NCBI GenBank assembly: GCA_037576215.1
Contig: JBANDB010000002.1
Coordinates: 2,108,001 to 2,172,000, forward strand
Source of the DNA: Armillaria gallica
Lineage: Eukaryota; Basidiomycota; Agaricomycetes; Agaricales; Physalacriaceae
Length of the DNA: 64,000 nucleotides
Reading direction: 5' to 3'
Position numbers and translations under genes: made by a program. The notes under the pieces were generated by a model that saw only the letters and a list, made by a program, of their open reading frames with translations, was not told the DNA's origin and ran no database searches. Position 1 is the first letter of the stretch. Each line of letters starts with the position of its first letter. Below, one piece after another: positions 20,018 through 31,620 of this stretch.

Positions 20018-23000
20018 CAGTCATAGATGTAGTATTAGACCAAACCATAATGGTTATAACCATGGAGTGGTTTGGCAAAATCATGGTTATTTACCATGCT
20101 CCTGCTAGGGAAGAAAATTTGCTAGCACAGCTTGGTTTTGGCTTGGTTTGGGCCCTATTTTGCATCCATAATAAGCAGGATGGCCTTCCATATTTTATTT
20201 ATACCTCAACCTTGCAAACCGGGACCATAAATTTGGAAATTCAGCCCTTCCGAGCTTTTCTCAATCAGCAAATATATTTGCCTGCCCACAGATGAGCTTA
20301 TGTAATGCTCTCAGGACACTGCCACAGCCCAAATTGGCTGGCCTGGCACTGGTGTGGCTGGCACCATAATTCCCGCCCTCCCACTCATCGTTTGAGTCCA
20401 AAAAAAATTGCATGGCCTCAAAAAATATGTTTGATTGCAGTTTTTGGCCTCTCCCCGCATGCGCGGAGCATATTTTGGCTGGATGTGTCAGGGCAAACCA
20501 GGATGTACTTACTGTGGGATTCTATCATTCCAAATCCGGTAGCTAGATTTTTTTTGGTGAGTCTACCCTAGAATTCAGGCTATTTGAGCAAGTAATTTGG
20601 TTTTTTGGAAGCATCATAATCATATACTAGTCATATTTATACTTCTACAAGTTAATGTAATGTTGTGAATCTCTAATTTAACAAGAGAGAACATTTTCGA
20701 CGTTTTCGGACTTTGCTGGCGAAGCGGAAGACCCGGACCGATTCAAATTTCACGACACAAATGCTTCAGTGTCGGCCGACCACATCTTGTAAAGTGGAGA
20801 AAAGTATCTAGATGTGTTGATGTGTAGTAGATTTACGCATAAATTGATTATTGTAGCTTACAGTTCAGTATCTATGCTGTAATACCCAAATTTAATTAAA
20901 GTCATATTAAAGTCAGTAGACCAGGTCAATCAAGAACTACTAATGAATGCATGCTAGGTGCATTCGAAAACTCGTACATGCAATATATGTATGTATTTGT
21001 GGATCTTGGTGGATCGGGAGAATTATTTACACTGTGTCATATATTACATTGAATATATAACTACACTTTCACTGTTCAAGATGACATCTAGTGGTCTATG
21101 AAGGGGATAGAATCTTCAAAATGCATGGAAATCGAAGAAATTACCATTAAATAGCCAATATCTAAAGTTCCTTATATTCCGCTACTCAAAAAGGTATATA
21201 AGTATATAATATCTAATGATAATTGAATGTTCCAAAGACTTTTAGGCCCTCAGAGAGAGTAATTCGAGTGGGGGATGAATCCCAAGTCTGCATTCCACTC
21301 ACTCGATTGCTACGGTCCGACCAACTGAGCAGCGATCGAGTGGCTGTGCTACTTCTTTTCTTACCTTTTACCACCACCTCTCACCGCCGCAACGCCCATC
21401 CCCTCACTCGACAGCCCTCTCACGGGTGTAAAAAGGTATGTTCTTAATTTTTTTTTGATACTTACTATTGTTTTAGATACTTTTTCCACATCTAGTGGCC
21501 CCAAGAACCCCGGAGAGCGACTATTCCTTCCCCACCAACCGTGCGTAAGCCCTCCAATGAGGCAGGGCCATCCATAGCCCCATGTGATGGATGAGACACT
21601 GAAATCCATCGACGACAATGACTGTGACACCCCAATGGTGTCCCCGCTGCCCCAAATACCGCCCCCATCCCCATTCTGACCGACCGAGTCTACCCCGCAT
21701 TGACATTGAGGCGAATCGCAGCCATACACAAGTCAACGATACATCAATGACCCCATACAAATGGAGGGATCCGATATCGGTGCTCATCTGCAAGCGGGAG
21801 GGGGAAAAATATCCGGAAGGGCACCACGGACGACAACGACGAATTGGACGACGACGATGATGGCCAGGGATGACGTGAAGGCTATAAACGTGGAGGAGGG
21901 CCTTGGTAGGATATGGGGCAGGGCTATGAGAGAGGGAAGGCAAGCAGGGATGGCGCAGAAAAGCGGGAGGGTGCGAGTGGGAGGGTGGGACCAACATCGG
22001 GACGCTGACAGACGACGACGATGACGAGGAGCATGCGCTTTTGAGCATCAGTGAACGGCTCAATGGCGCATCAACTGCACCAAAAATTCTGGATATTGGA
22101 CCACCACAACCGCCGTCACTGCCCACCGCATCCCCGACCAACATCGGGCTCTCCTGCCCCACTCAAACCACCTACTGACCCCAAAGTCGTGCATCTCCCA
22201 TTTTTTGAGTGGGGGAACACAACTATGTGGTCTGCTCCTGCCTGCGAGGCCATCGTTGCCATCAGCCCGCCGTCCATCCCAACGCCTGCCTTTTTTGGCG
22301 AATACCAACCACTACACTCGATCCAGTCCAGCGATAACCTCTCCACCCCTGTTGTCGACTTCAGGGAATCAAATGGTGAACAATATTTCCCTTTCCGATC
22401 TCCCAATCACCCTCGAACGGTCAATGACTCCCGCCCACCACTTGTACTGCATCCTACTCATCGAATACCGCCACCTGCTGCCCTGCGACCTCACACTCTG
22501 ACGAATGTGGTGTCTACATCGCCGATGACACCATGCTCGGGGTCACCCATGTTGTCAATGCCCCACTACACGCCATACGACGGCGGGGGTTTTTTTTATT
22601 GATATTTCTCATGTATCTAAGTAGATAAATATACTATAATTTCCATAGCTTGTATGACCTGTTGGTACAGTGGTTTAATTGTTCCATTTCTTAATGAGAG
22701 CTTCTGTTCAAATCTCTGTGTGTGTAAATAATTTTCCTTTTGCCTTTTTGTGATAGAAATAATAGGTCATCCGTTATCAATGCCTCGCATCCATTTCACA
22801 TCGCCTGCACCCAGTCGGGATTGGATTGGTGCATCCTTGAGGTCTTATTTTTGTCCTCAAATCCCAGTCTGCACACCTATACATTGAGCTGAAGGGCGGG
22901 AATTTGATTATTTAGGATTCTGGCATTAAGAGGGCAGTGTTGCCGGATTTAAGTGTAGCTGCCTTTTTTGTATGCTGTAGCATAATATTAATTTTTGGAT

Positions 23001-23195
23001 GAATAAAAGCTCACTGTAAGAGAAATAACCATGATTATCTGGTTATTTGATACTGCCTGCTGCTTTGGGAGCATCATTTAGGGCAGAGATGGCTTGGGTT
23101 TGTGCCCAATTGAAAGGTGGTTAATAACCACAAATTTGGCAAAGTGATAGATGGTTATAACCATTAGCTTTGGCCTAACACTACAGCCAAGGGTG
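20018..23195 (+). mobile_element. 3,178-bp DNA element, copy B
   Basis: Same element as copy A but inverted. The target duplication CCATCTG is at 20011-20017 and 23196-23202. The interior has several overlapping open frames of up to 213 aa on both strands (for example 22051-22602 plus, 21521-22162 minus), proline/serine-rich and unlike any family I know. An intron-like stretch (GTATGT...TTTTAG, about 21436-21476) also occurs in the relative at 25.4-26.3 kb. These suggest a decayed gene fragment carried by the element rather than a transposase. It was inserted into Gypsy2 gag. Confidence 0.85.
22663..22714 (+). ncRNA. tRNA-like RNA polymerase III promoter in copy B
   Basis: A box TGGTACAGTGG at 22663-22673 and B box GTTCAAATC at 22706-22714 are spaced as in a tRNA gene. 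The flanking stems do not pair, so it is not a functional tRNA. It could drive a SINE-like transcript across the element end. Confidence 0.4.
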
Positions 23196-24291
23196 CCATC
23201 TGCGCTTCCATCTGAGCGATTCGTTGCTTGGCCATCTCACTTGGTCCTCCTTCTGACCCTCCTGACTCGAGGCCTTCCATATCGGGTCCACTTCCGGCAA
23301 GTAGCCGGCTGGTCGTAGGCCCTCTATAGTCGGCGCTGCGTGGGTCCCTGTGCAGGGGGGAGTCGGGAAGTGGACGAATCCTCAGGGTTAGATCCTGGGA
23401 CTCCATCAAGATCTGGTCTATCCCCCTGTAGCTGTGCGAGGGGTAGGAGGGCGCGTTCCAGTGCCTCCTGCTCCCTTGGGTTGCGCAGGCGAATTCCCAT
23501 GTAAAGGCTCCCCGCCGAGGGGGGGTATAGGCTTTGGTCGGCGTTCACATGTATCCTGGCATCAATGATGTGGTCTCTTCCATATCGAGGAAGCAGATCC
23601 CCTCTATTAGTGGCGAGGTGGAAGTCCATGCTTTCTCGAATTGGGGTGGCAAAGCCTGCTCATTGAGCGAGGTCCTGCCAGCGTAACTCCCATGCCTCAG
23701 CCCATGCCGGCCCCATGAGTTGGATGTCAGCGTTTGAAAGAGCAGGCCACTCGTAATCTCAGCCGTGAGGATTGAGGGGGTCATTGTCGTTTCGTGGAGG
23801 GGGTTCCTGGGGGATTCCGACATGAATAGGTTCTGGGGAGATGCTGCAGGGGACATCAACGGGGTGTGAAATTCGCTCGTTGGTGATAGTGATAATGGGG
23901 ATGTCGGGGTCAGAGTCGGAGTCAATCTCGATTGGCCATCGAGCATTCCCAAGCGGTTCCCTAACTCGAATGGGTCAAGTGGGGAATGCAGGGACGAGTC
24001 TTCTGACTCTTCCTCTTGGAGCCAGTCATCTTCCGGGAGCATATGGGGGAGGGTCGGGCTCCTCAGGCCATAGGAATAGTTCCCTCGTGGGGGTAGTGGA
24101 AGGGGCCTCCTCGGTGGAGGGCCCGGCAGAGGTAGAGGGTTCAGGTCTACATACCTCCCTATTCTCGAAGAACTCCTGGTTGGATTCGAAGTAGACCATT
24201 GCACGGTCTCTTCGGCGATTTCTGGTAGTAACGTTCTGTGCCCCAAGCTCCAGGCATATGGCCATGGGGTCGAATCAGGGGAGTTCAACAT
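23196..24291 (-). pseudogene. Gypsy2 Gag, N-terminal proline/serine-rich part
   Basis: The longest open piece is 23545-24291 (248 aa), starting MLNSPDSTPWPYAWSLG and rich in proline, serine and leucine (LPLPGPPPRRPLPLPPRG), like the Gag N-terminus of Gypsy1. Further pieces in shifted frames continue to the copy B boundary, where a short coiled-coil-like KQRIAQMEAQM segment is cut. The frame is +1 relative to ORF0, as in Gypsy1. Confidence 0.55.
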
Positions 24292-24469
24292 AGTGGGATG
24301 GTACTAGGGTTGGTGGCAAGACTATAAGGACCCCTCGTTGATGGAGGAATCCTCGGATCTGTTCGGCGTAGGCGAGGACAGCTGCTGTGGTGCAGAGACA
24401 GAGGAGGGTGGCTCCTACTATTGCGGTTCCTAGTGCGATGGTGAGTTCATTGGACAGGTTGGGGGTCAT
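24026..24469 (-). pseudogene. Gypsy2 ORF0: membrane-anchored proline-rich ORF overlapping gag
   Basis: Residues 1-64 (MTPNLSNELTIALG...) contain one hydrophobic helix at about 8-35 (IALGTAIVGATLLCLC). TGA at 24275-24277 interrupts the frame, which then continues to 24026 and ends with PEEPDPPPYAPGR. The TGA fits a CGA-to-TGA change, so the ancestral ORF would be about 147 residues. It overlaps the gag N-terminus (24291 downward). The PPPY string is the type of short motif bound by WW domains of Nedd4/Rsp5 ligases; with one occurrence this is only suggestive. Confidence 0.45.
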
Positions 24470-24741
24470 CTAGTCCAGGTTCAGGTCATAGTCTCCACTG
24501 CTAAATCCGCAGTAGTCGTAGCTCTGATCGTTGTCGGAGTATTCAGGAGTGGGGATTGGTTGTTTAGGTTGTTTTCTGTGGTTCCATCGAGGTTTCTTCT
24601 TCCTTCCACCAGGGATTCCAGTCTGATTGGGGTTTTGTCAGTTTTTGACGTATTTTGGGGGTTGAGAGGTTCGTTGGTTTGAAGGCATAAAAGATTCCCT
24701 TGGTGAACGATGGGGAATATAGTAAGAAGCTTTAAGCTAAC

Positions 24742-25098
24742 TATTAGGGATGGACTCGGGAGTAGCACACAAGGCCACTAATGCTGCCTGCCTCTTGCTT
24801 TGGGCAGCGCAATAGTACCGTGATGGTTTGCTATGGCGAGGTGTATAACACTTAGACTCTAGGCTTTTGGGTAAAAGGAGAGTAAAGTCCGGGAGTATAG
24901 ATTTAGCTTAAAGCTGGGATACATGCTTGTGAGCTAAAGTACTTATATATGGTTTGTCCTTTGTTTGTACATACTTGTCCATCTGTCCTTCGTACACTTC
25001 AATGAATGGAAACCATGTGGTTGCCAGGCATCGAAGAGATCGTTTGATTCACAAGTTGTGCTGAGGTGCCGAGGTGAAAAAATGAATAAATCGTAACA
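24742..25098 (-). repeat. Gypsy2 5' LTR
   Basis: 357 bp. On the minus strand it begins TGTTACGATTTATTC and ends CCCTAATA. A TATATAAGTA box lies at about 24940-24950. It aligns along its length with the Gypsy3 LTR. The left boundary is set by that alignment; the partner LTR is lost. Confidence 0.65.
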
Positions 25099-25429
25099 GT
25101 TCCTGGCAGTTCATAGATGCATATAGACATGGCTTAATGGGAAAGGTGGCCACGTGGGCAGTCAGGAAGCAGAAGGGTCATAGAACTGTCTCATCGTCAG
25201 CAATGATGGCGATAGAAGAGGTCCTAAACAGTTGATGGTCATCCTTGGCAGCCTCATATGGTACTATGATGTCGGAAATTTTGCTCAAAATATTGGCCAC
25301 ACCCAAAATATCATGGGAAAAACTTTGGAGCACTATTTTTCGATGTATTTTGACATTCTGGTTCTGATTTTGATAAAATTCTGGCCTAAAAAATAGCCGT
25401 TAGGCCTGGACCGAATTTGTTGAGTTTGG
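25099..25429. other. Non-coding flank between Gypsy2 and the 3.18-kb-family relative
   Basis: AT-rich sequence without a credible gene. It may include an eroded end of the neighbouring element relative, but no terminal repeat or target duplication is visible. Confidence 0.4.
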
Positions 25430-26290
25430 CTGTCCCCTACTGTATTCCGCTTGCTCAATCGCTCCGGTCCATGAAACCGCAGAGTGATCGAGTGGCTGTG
25501 TCACTTCTTTTCTGCTTCTTTCCCTCACCATACACCTATCGCATAGTTCCCCATCCGCCTCCCTTGCCCATTTCAATGGGCCCAAGGTATATTTTACTTA
25601 CTTGTCATGTCAATACAATCTTTATAGATACTTTTGACGTATTAATAGCCCCCAAACAGCCGGATATCATGCATACTGGCTGCGCATAAGCTGTCACACG
25701 AGGCAATATTATTAGCTCCATCCCGGACGATGAGGAATGCTACCACCACATCTGCCATTGATTACAACACCCACAAATGCCTACTGCAGCCATGATGCCC
25801 AATCCCATTCCTGTTACGACCCACCCCAGCATCCCTGCATCGAAATTGGGGCCAATCTGCATTGACCCCAGCTTGCAAATGCACCAACAACACTAGGTCC
25901 AACCTGAAAAACAACATCGACTGCCATCTGCAGCCAGGAAAGCGATGCACACCTGACGCCAATGACGGTCATGATGGCGACAGCGACAGCGTGAGGGGTG
26001 GGGAGGCTTCGAGCATAAAGCAGAGTCTTACAAAGTCATAGCCGAGGGATGGAGTGGAAGGTGAGGATGTGCCGGAGAGGTGCAGAAGGGTGGATAGGTG
26101 CAAGCGAGGTTGGGATGCGGACAGTGGGTGACACCGACAACATGCATGCCTTTTTAGGCATCATGTTGTGATGAGCATGCCCGAATTCATGGCTGCGCGA
26201 CCACAGGTACCCCCACCACTACCCGCCGCTTGGCGTCATCACCGTTGCACGCCTACTCTCTGTCCCGAAGTCCAGCATGTCTCACCCTTT
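25430..26290 (+). mobile_element. Diverged, truncated relative of the 3,178-bp element
   Basis: Collinear with copy B from about 21290 to 22050: shared strings include GATCGAGTGGCTGTG, cttcttttct, an intron-like GTATAT...TATAG followed by ATACTTTT, and GAGCATGC near the right end. Divergence is high, and neither TIR is present. It shows that the family is older than the two identical copies and has further members. Confidence 0.5.
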
Positions 26291-26599
26291 TCGGCAGTGC
26301 AATAATCCCCATGTCCTCAGTCCCCATTTTCGACCATACCTGATAGCGATGACCACCGTCGACGCCTACAGCCCGCCGCGCCCGCCCACAGGCACATATT
26401 TATCGTTAATTATATATATTCAAATACTACATGTATTTATTTATTTAATGATACAAGATTATCTTAATACGTGGCCAGGGAGGTAAAGGGGACAGGATAC
26501 ATGATCAGAGACGACGCTATCATCGGTTGCAACGTGAAAGACAGGCTGACAGCCCTACTATACTTATTGGAGAAATTGTATTTACGGTTGCCCGATAAC

Positions 26600-27760
26600 T
26601 ACTGGGAGAATTAAATTTATCTGTCAGGATAGGTTGCCACGGGATCCTCTGGCTGATGTCATGGCTCGCAAACCTTTGCGCGCGCTGACCGCAGAACTTA
26701 TTCAATCTGCTTGACTTTGTTCCCTTGGACGTTCAAGCTCGACCCGGGAAGATTATGGGGCTCCTACACGTCCAGGAAGCGTTTCAATGGTATCACCAAC
26801 TTTACGTTCCACCGAAGCCACCGCCGGAATTTTCAAATCGATCAATATATCTCGGGAACGAAATCGACATTATTGAGGAGCACGACTATCTGGACCGTAC
26901 ACGAATCTGGTCTCAAGACCGTCCGAGACGACTTGCTGATTGACAAAGGCCTGGCATGAAGGCATTGCGCGTTTAATCTGATTATTTGGACGCCCATGGT
27001 AATGAGTTCGTTGTATACACCACCAGGTGCGCGTGAGTTTCACCAGGGTATGTGTTTTGCTTTATCACGCTATTCTCATTGAACGGCTTAACAGACTTGT
27101 AAATCTATACTTCCACATTGGCATTCGCGGGTCGCCAGACCTCACAGGCACCTCAGATACAAACTCGTTCGCTGGCATTACGCCACCTTAGCTCAGGAGC
27201 CTGGATGGATTGAATATTTACGATGATTTCTACCGTCTGTCCTTCTTTGCTCCCAGACACTCGAATGCAATCGGTGCGTTTTATCGGCCGATTTACCCCG
27301 ACGCTAGGAGGCAATAAGGCGTCGCCGCCATAGCTATCTTGGTTAGGTTCCATGGACTATTGTCTTATGTCGCTATCTCGCGCAGGATAGCTTGTATCAC
27401 CAATGATTATTTCACACGTAGCCTGAGAGTATGGGGTTTTTTCTCGATGGGTCCATTGCAATTTCAGCCCAGCTAGGTGAGACCTTCATCGCTGGGCTCG
27501 ACAGACATTTCACTGTTTCATTTCTAGTCCGGTCTGTAGATGTGTCCTGCCCGAGACATATCCTACTACTGTCAGCTGCGTTCAAACTTTCCAGAGCACG
27601 CAATTGTGCATCCCGATTACAGTTCGGGGTTAACATTCAACGTCAACCCAAACCATTCCTGATCAGAGTCGCTGCCATGATAGTTACTAGGTGTGTTGTC
27701 TTTTTATCATTATTTGATGGGTTCATTACCTGAGACATACCTGGTAGCATAAATAGATGT
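26600..27760 (+). pseudogene. Unrecognised plus-strand gene-like module, copy 1
   Basis: I do not recognise this gene. A conserved frame reads VQARPGKIMG-LHVQEAFQ, YVPPKPPPEFS, RSIYLGN, EEHDYLDRTR and RPRRLAD, meets a TGA, and continues in frame to FVVYNAR. A 70-nt intron (donor GTGCGCGTGAG, acceptor ending AACAG) then leads to LYFHIGIRGSPDLTG and SFFAPRHSNAIGAFYR. The same module occurs in all tandem units, always left of a DUF6534-type gene on the other strand. Replacements between copies are mostly non-synonymous and the TGA recurs, so it is probably degenerate. Confidence 0.35.
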
Positions 27761-27961
27761 ATTGAGGCTCTGATCCCAATTTTTACAAAGATCCGCTGAA
27801 ATTTCAGTAGCCATTAAGATGGAATCAGTGGACAAAAAGGACTTTCGTACTTCGTCGATGGTTTGCGCTTGAGAGATGAGCGTCGCTCTTTCAACAAATA
27901 CCGCTACCGAGCTCGTGTATGAACTTGAAACGATAAACTCAAAAATCAACTTTTCAAAGAA

Positions 27962-29552
27962 CTATATATGTACTAAGGGGAACAGAGCGCATTTTAACAC
28001 ATAAAGCGTAACATTTGAATTGGCATCAGTGTGTAAAACAACAAGACGATATATAGTAGGCCGGATAAGGCCCAAAGAACTTTGCAGTCTAACAGTTACG
28101 CGGGAAGGCTCATACCGCCGTCGCATAGTTTCTCCTTGGAGGAAAATCAGCCCCATTAAAGTGTGCGAATTAACATGACTGACACTCATTCCACTCGTTT
28201 CATGATCGCTGCTCAGTACCTCTTTAGTTATCGCGATCACTGACACCTGCCCTTGCACCCCGTCCGTTCGCTGTGTGCCTTGGGTTGAATGGGAGGTGAT
28301 ATCCCTTATCATAGTGGTCGTCATCTCCATATCGGTTGAAGACGCATAGGTATCCCGTCCACCCATAATACGGATTCGCGAATTCAGCACCATGTAAACG
28401 GTATTAGCATACAGTTTGGGCACGATGAAAGCAGGTGTCGCATAGAATGTCTGGCCAGGGAAGGTATAAAAGACGATAAGGCTGAGTAGAGCCACAACAG
28501 CTAAAAGTTGAAAGCGTTAATCTCCTGACAACTGTGAAATGTAGGGAGTAGATACCTGTTACAGATCCCGTTTCAATGGTGAGACGAATTAACTTCGTGA
28601 CCATAATTTGGGTCTGATGGAAGCCAGTGTTGCCGTGCATGAGCTACGATATAGTATCAAGGTCAATGAAGATAATTGAAAGAGAGAAAGAGCTCACATA
28701 GTAAGTCATGCAGATAGCGATGACAATATCACACAAGGCAGAGCCTCCGTACCAAATCTGTGCGTACATCAGCACAATTAACGAGATATCTAGTTAGTTA
28801 GTTACCCCGATGGTGATGGACGTCTTCCTGTTATTGAGTTTAGTGATGTTGTTTGCTTCGAAAGCGTAGACGGCTGTGATTATAGCTGCCACAGAGCTGG
28901 TCAACGATACCTGTGAATAGATGAGCTAGATTTCCACGAAGAAAGGGCATGGCGACGAACGCAGGTGACGAATGCGGGGACAATGAGTTGTGACCTTGAC
29001 AATATGAAGATTCGGTATGCATAGAAGACTTGTCCGACACAAGCAGCTGTATTCATATTAAGAATGAGCAGAAGATGCTGCATGCAGTGACGCACTGACG
29101 GCGCTCATGATCGGGACAATGAGCCAATTGAAATGTATGTCTGTGAGGGCATCTAAATCACCGAACCCGTATCCGAATATCGCAAACGCATCGTGGCTGG
29201 CGAGTATCGTCTGAACAAATTCGACGATGTAGATGCCATAGACGAGATATTTTATGAACTTCTTGTCGTTCGGAAATGCTAGATAGTACAGATCTGGTAC
29301 CGAGAATGTATTAGGAACAACATTACTAGAGAATGAGCGACTCACAAAGCTGTGTAGAAAGAGTCCCAAAGAGTCCCCACTGCAGAAGATGGGCAATGAT
29401 CTAAATTACTGTGTTATCGATTGAATAGACTAAACGCACAAAGACAAACCTCCGGTCCAGACCTGAAATGAGATGATTTAGTACACATCACTCTACTTGA
29501 AGACGATAACTTACAGCCTTTCTATGGGATAACCTGCGGGGACGGGCTGCAT
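27962..29552 (-). CDS. DUF6534-type multi-pass membrane protein, tandem copy 1
   Basis: Nine exons can be joined in frame with short GT..AG introns. The N-terminus is MQPVPAGYPIERL; a 13-nt exon adds SGPE; then hydrophobic segments IIAHLLQWGLFGTLS, KYLVYGIYIVEFVQTIL, FNWLIVPIMSAV, SLTSSVAAIITAVY, ALCDIVIAICMTYY and ALLSLIVFYTFPGQ give about seven membrane spans. The last core motif KLYANTVYMVLNSRIRI matches the end of the DUF6534 domain common in basidiomycetes. The C-terminal tail is polar. Function of the family is unknown; the architecture resembles fungal seven-span receptors. No stop or frame break was found. The C-terminal end (stop at 27962) differs among copies. Confidence 0.75.
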
Positions 29553-30299
29553 GTCGTGGAGTCGTTTTTCTGTTCTTGAAAGGAAACAACCTGTAGTACA
29601 TATATTTCCGACCGTCATTGTGAGAGATCTGAAAGAAGTTCTTCGAATACCCAATGCCGGTCAGCATCACAGACGGGTTGAAAGGCAGTACAACTACAAC
29701 TATCCTGATTCCAACCGTGTTCATTAACGGTCCATGGATTGGTCTATCAAATTGATTATCCAGTGATTCCGTTCCTCAGGTTCAGAAGAAATCTTCGGAA
29801 GCAAAGTATAGCAGAAGAGATACCGGCGCGCTGATACCTAGCTGATATTAAAACTATCCCCAAATAAACTGTGAGAAGGAGGAATAAATTATTACTCACC
29901 ATGCTATACAGTTGTCGCATCTATCTTCTTCCTTGTCCAGCAGATGAATCGAAAGTGGCTTCTGATGCCTAATATTCTCCCGCCATCAGAATTATCCTTA
30001 ATATGTCACGGTGGCCTGTATTTTTGTTGGTCTGAAGTCCTACAGTCATCGAAACGCGGCGGTGTCCTTGATTGTCCCTAATAGGACACTGGGTGGCAAT
30101 CTCTGTATAAATTCCTTCGCACCGAACCATTCCCGGGTCATGTCTTCCGGGTCTCCCCCTCGACAATTGTATTGCATCAAGAGCAGTCAAGGAGACATAG
30201 AACTGGGCCCGAGCTCGTTGATGGATCATAAGTACTAAGGAAATGAAAGCGTGGGAAAGCAAGACACCATGCACCAAAATAGAAATCCCAAGACGCAAA
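29553..30299. other. Intergenic region upstream of DUF6534 copy 1
   Basis: Contains the 5' flank of copy 1 (minus strand), repeated with variation at 33465-34108, 38614-39300 and 52156-52880. No credible gene is seen. It presumably holds the promoter, but I cannot point to a specific element. Confidence 0.4.
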
Positions 30300-31620
30300 G
30301 GACGACGACGACGACCACCAACACCATATATCCCGCCAATCTACGAAAATTCTTTACTTTCTTCCCAAAAGACCACTAGAAATATGCTCATCAACATTGG
30401 CTGCCGATGTGCCCTATCGTCAGGTTTTGACGCGATTTATTGGAAGCCGAGGATGGTGGCCGTCGCAGGAAAATTTTGACTATTTGCCTGTCCCAGTATT
30501 TCTTGACGTTTTTTTGTTCCCAACTCGAGCTTCGTTTGAATGTGTCGAGAAGTGCTCAGGGTTTGGAGAATCCGAAAGCCTGGCTACAGGAGCAGGCCAC
30601 ACGGACCGAGGAGTGTTCGTGAGCATGCCAACCTTTGCACTTCTCACCATATCTCCTCCCCGTCACAAGGTTAACGTTCAGTCTCTGTCTGAAAAGTTCG
30701 GACCATAAACTACCACGGGATCCTCTAGGCTCGCCAACCTTTGCGCATGCTCTGACCGCAAAACTTATCCAATTTGCCTGACTTCGTTCCCTTGGACGTT
30801 CAAGCTCGACCTGGGAAGATTATGGGGCCCCTACACGTCCAAGAAGCATTTCAAAGGTATCACCAACCTTACGTTCCACCGAAGCCACCGCCGGAATTTT
30901 CGAGTCGATCGATATATCTCGGCAACGACATCGACGTTATTGAGGAGCACGACTATCTGGACCGTACACGCGTCTGGTCTCAAAACCGTCCGCGACGACT
31001 TGCCGATTGACAAAGGCCTGGCATGAAGGCCTTGCACCGTTAATCTGATCATTTTGACGCGTATGGCTATGAGTTCGTTGTATACAACGCCAGGTGCGCG
31101 TGAGTTTCACTAGGGTATGTGTTTTGCTTTATCACACTGTTATCATCGAACGGCTTTACAGACTTTTGAATCTATACTTCCACGTTGGCATTCGCGGCTC
31201 GCCAGACCTCACAGGCGCCTCGGATACAAACTCGTTCGCTGGCATTGCGCAACCTTGGCTCAGGAGCCTGGATGGATTGAATATTTACAGTGATTTTCAC
31301 CGTCTGTCCTTCTTTGCTCCCAGACACTCGAATGCAATCGGTGCGTTTTATCGGTCAATTTGCCCCGACGCTAGGAGGCAATAAGGCGTCGCCGCCATAG
31401 CTATCTTGGTTAGGTTCCATGGACTATTGCCTTATGTCACTATCTCCCACAGGAAAGCTTGCATCACCGATGGTTATTTCACACGTAGCCTGAGAGTACA
31501 GGGTTTTTTCTCGATGGGTTCATTGCAATTTCAGCCCAGCTAGGTGAGACCTTCATCGCTGGGCTCGACAGACATTTCGTCGTTCATTTCTAGTCTGTCC
31601 TCACTTGTCAGAGATGAGCG
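30300..31620 (+). pseudogene. Unrecognised plus-strand gene-like module, copy 2
   Basis: Homologous to copy 1 of the module with a longer preserved 5' part (PANLR.. and VPYRQVLTRFIGSRGWWPSQENF before the VQARPGKIMG region at about 30,790). TGA follows RPRRLAD at 31008-31010, and the 70-nt intron and downstream exon (LYFHVGIRGSPDLTGASD) are present at 31100-31384. It is almost identical to module copy 5 from about 31,090 rightward. Function unknown; probably degenerate. Confidence 0.35.

Larger units (their letters stand above)
2700..25098 (-). mobile_element. Gypsy2: old Ty3/Gypsy retrotransposon, nested and broken
   Basis: Read on the minus strand, the order is LTR (25098-24742), ORF0, gag, protease, RT, RNase H and integrase. 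The element is divided into four surviving pieces (24742-23196, 20017-18572, 10158-10002, 6823-2700) by copy B, Gypsy1 and copy A. Each interruption is bounded by a perfect target duplication whose flanks belong together: CCATCTG, CTTTG and TCCAACC. The 3' end, including any chromodomain and the second LTR, is lost at the hAT junction near 2700. Eight TGA codons sit at arginine positions, so it is long dead. Confidence 0.8.

Noticed and set aside
22051..22602. 183-aa open frame in copy B (also 7417-7968 in copy A), and the 213-aa frame on the opposite strand
   Set aside because: Low-complexity proline/serine composition, overlapping open frames on both strands, no recognisable domain, and the diverged relative at 25.4-26.3 kb has stops throughout the corresponding region.
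22656..22725. Functional tRNA gene
   Set aside because: A and B boxes are good but acceptor and T stems do not pair and no plausible anticodon arm is formed.
6824..23195. Composite transposon formed by copies A and B with Gypsy1 and gag fragments as cargo
   Set aside because: Each copy has its own perfect 7-bp target duplication and the outer flanks do not share one, so the 16-kb block did not move as a unit.
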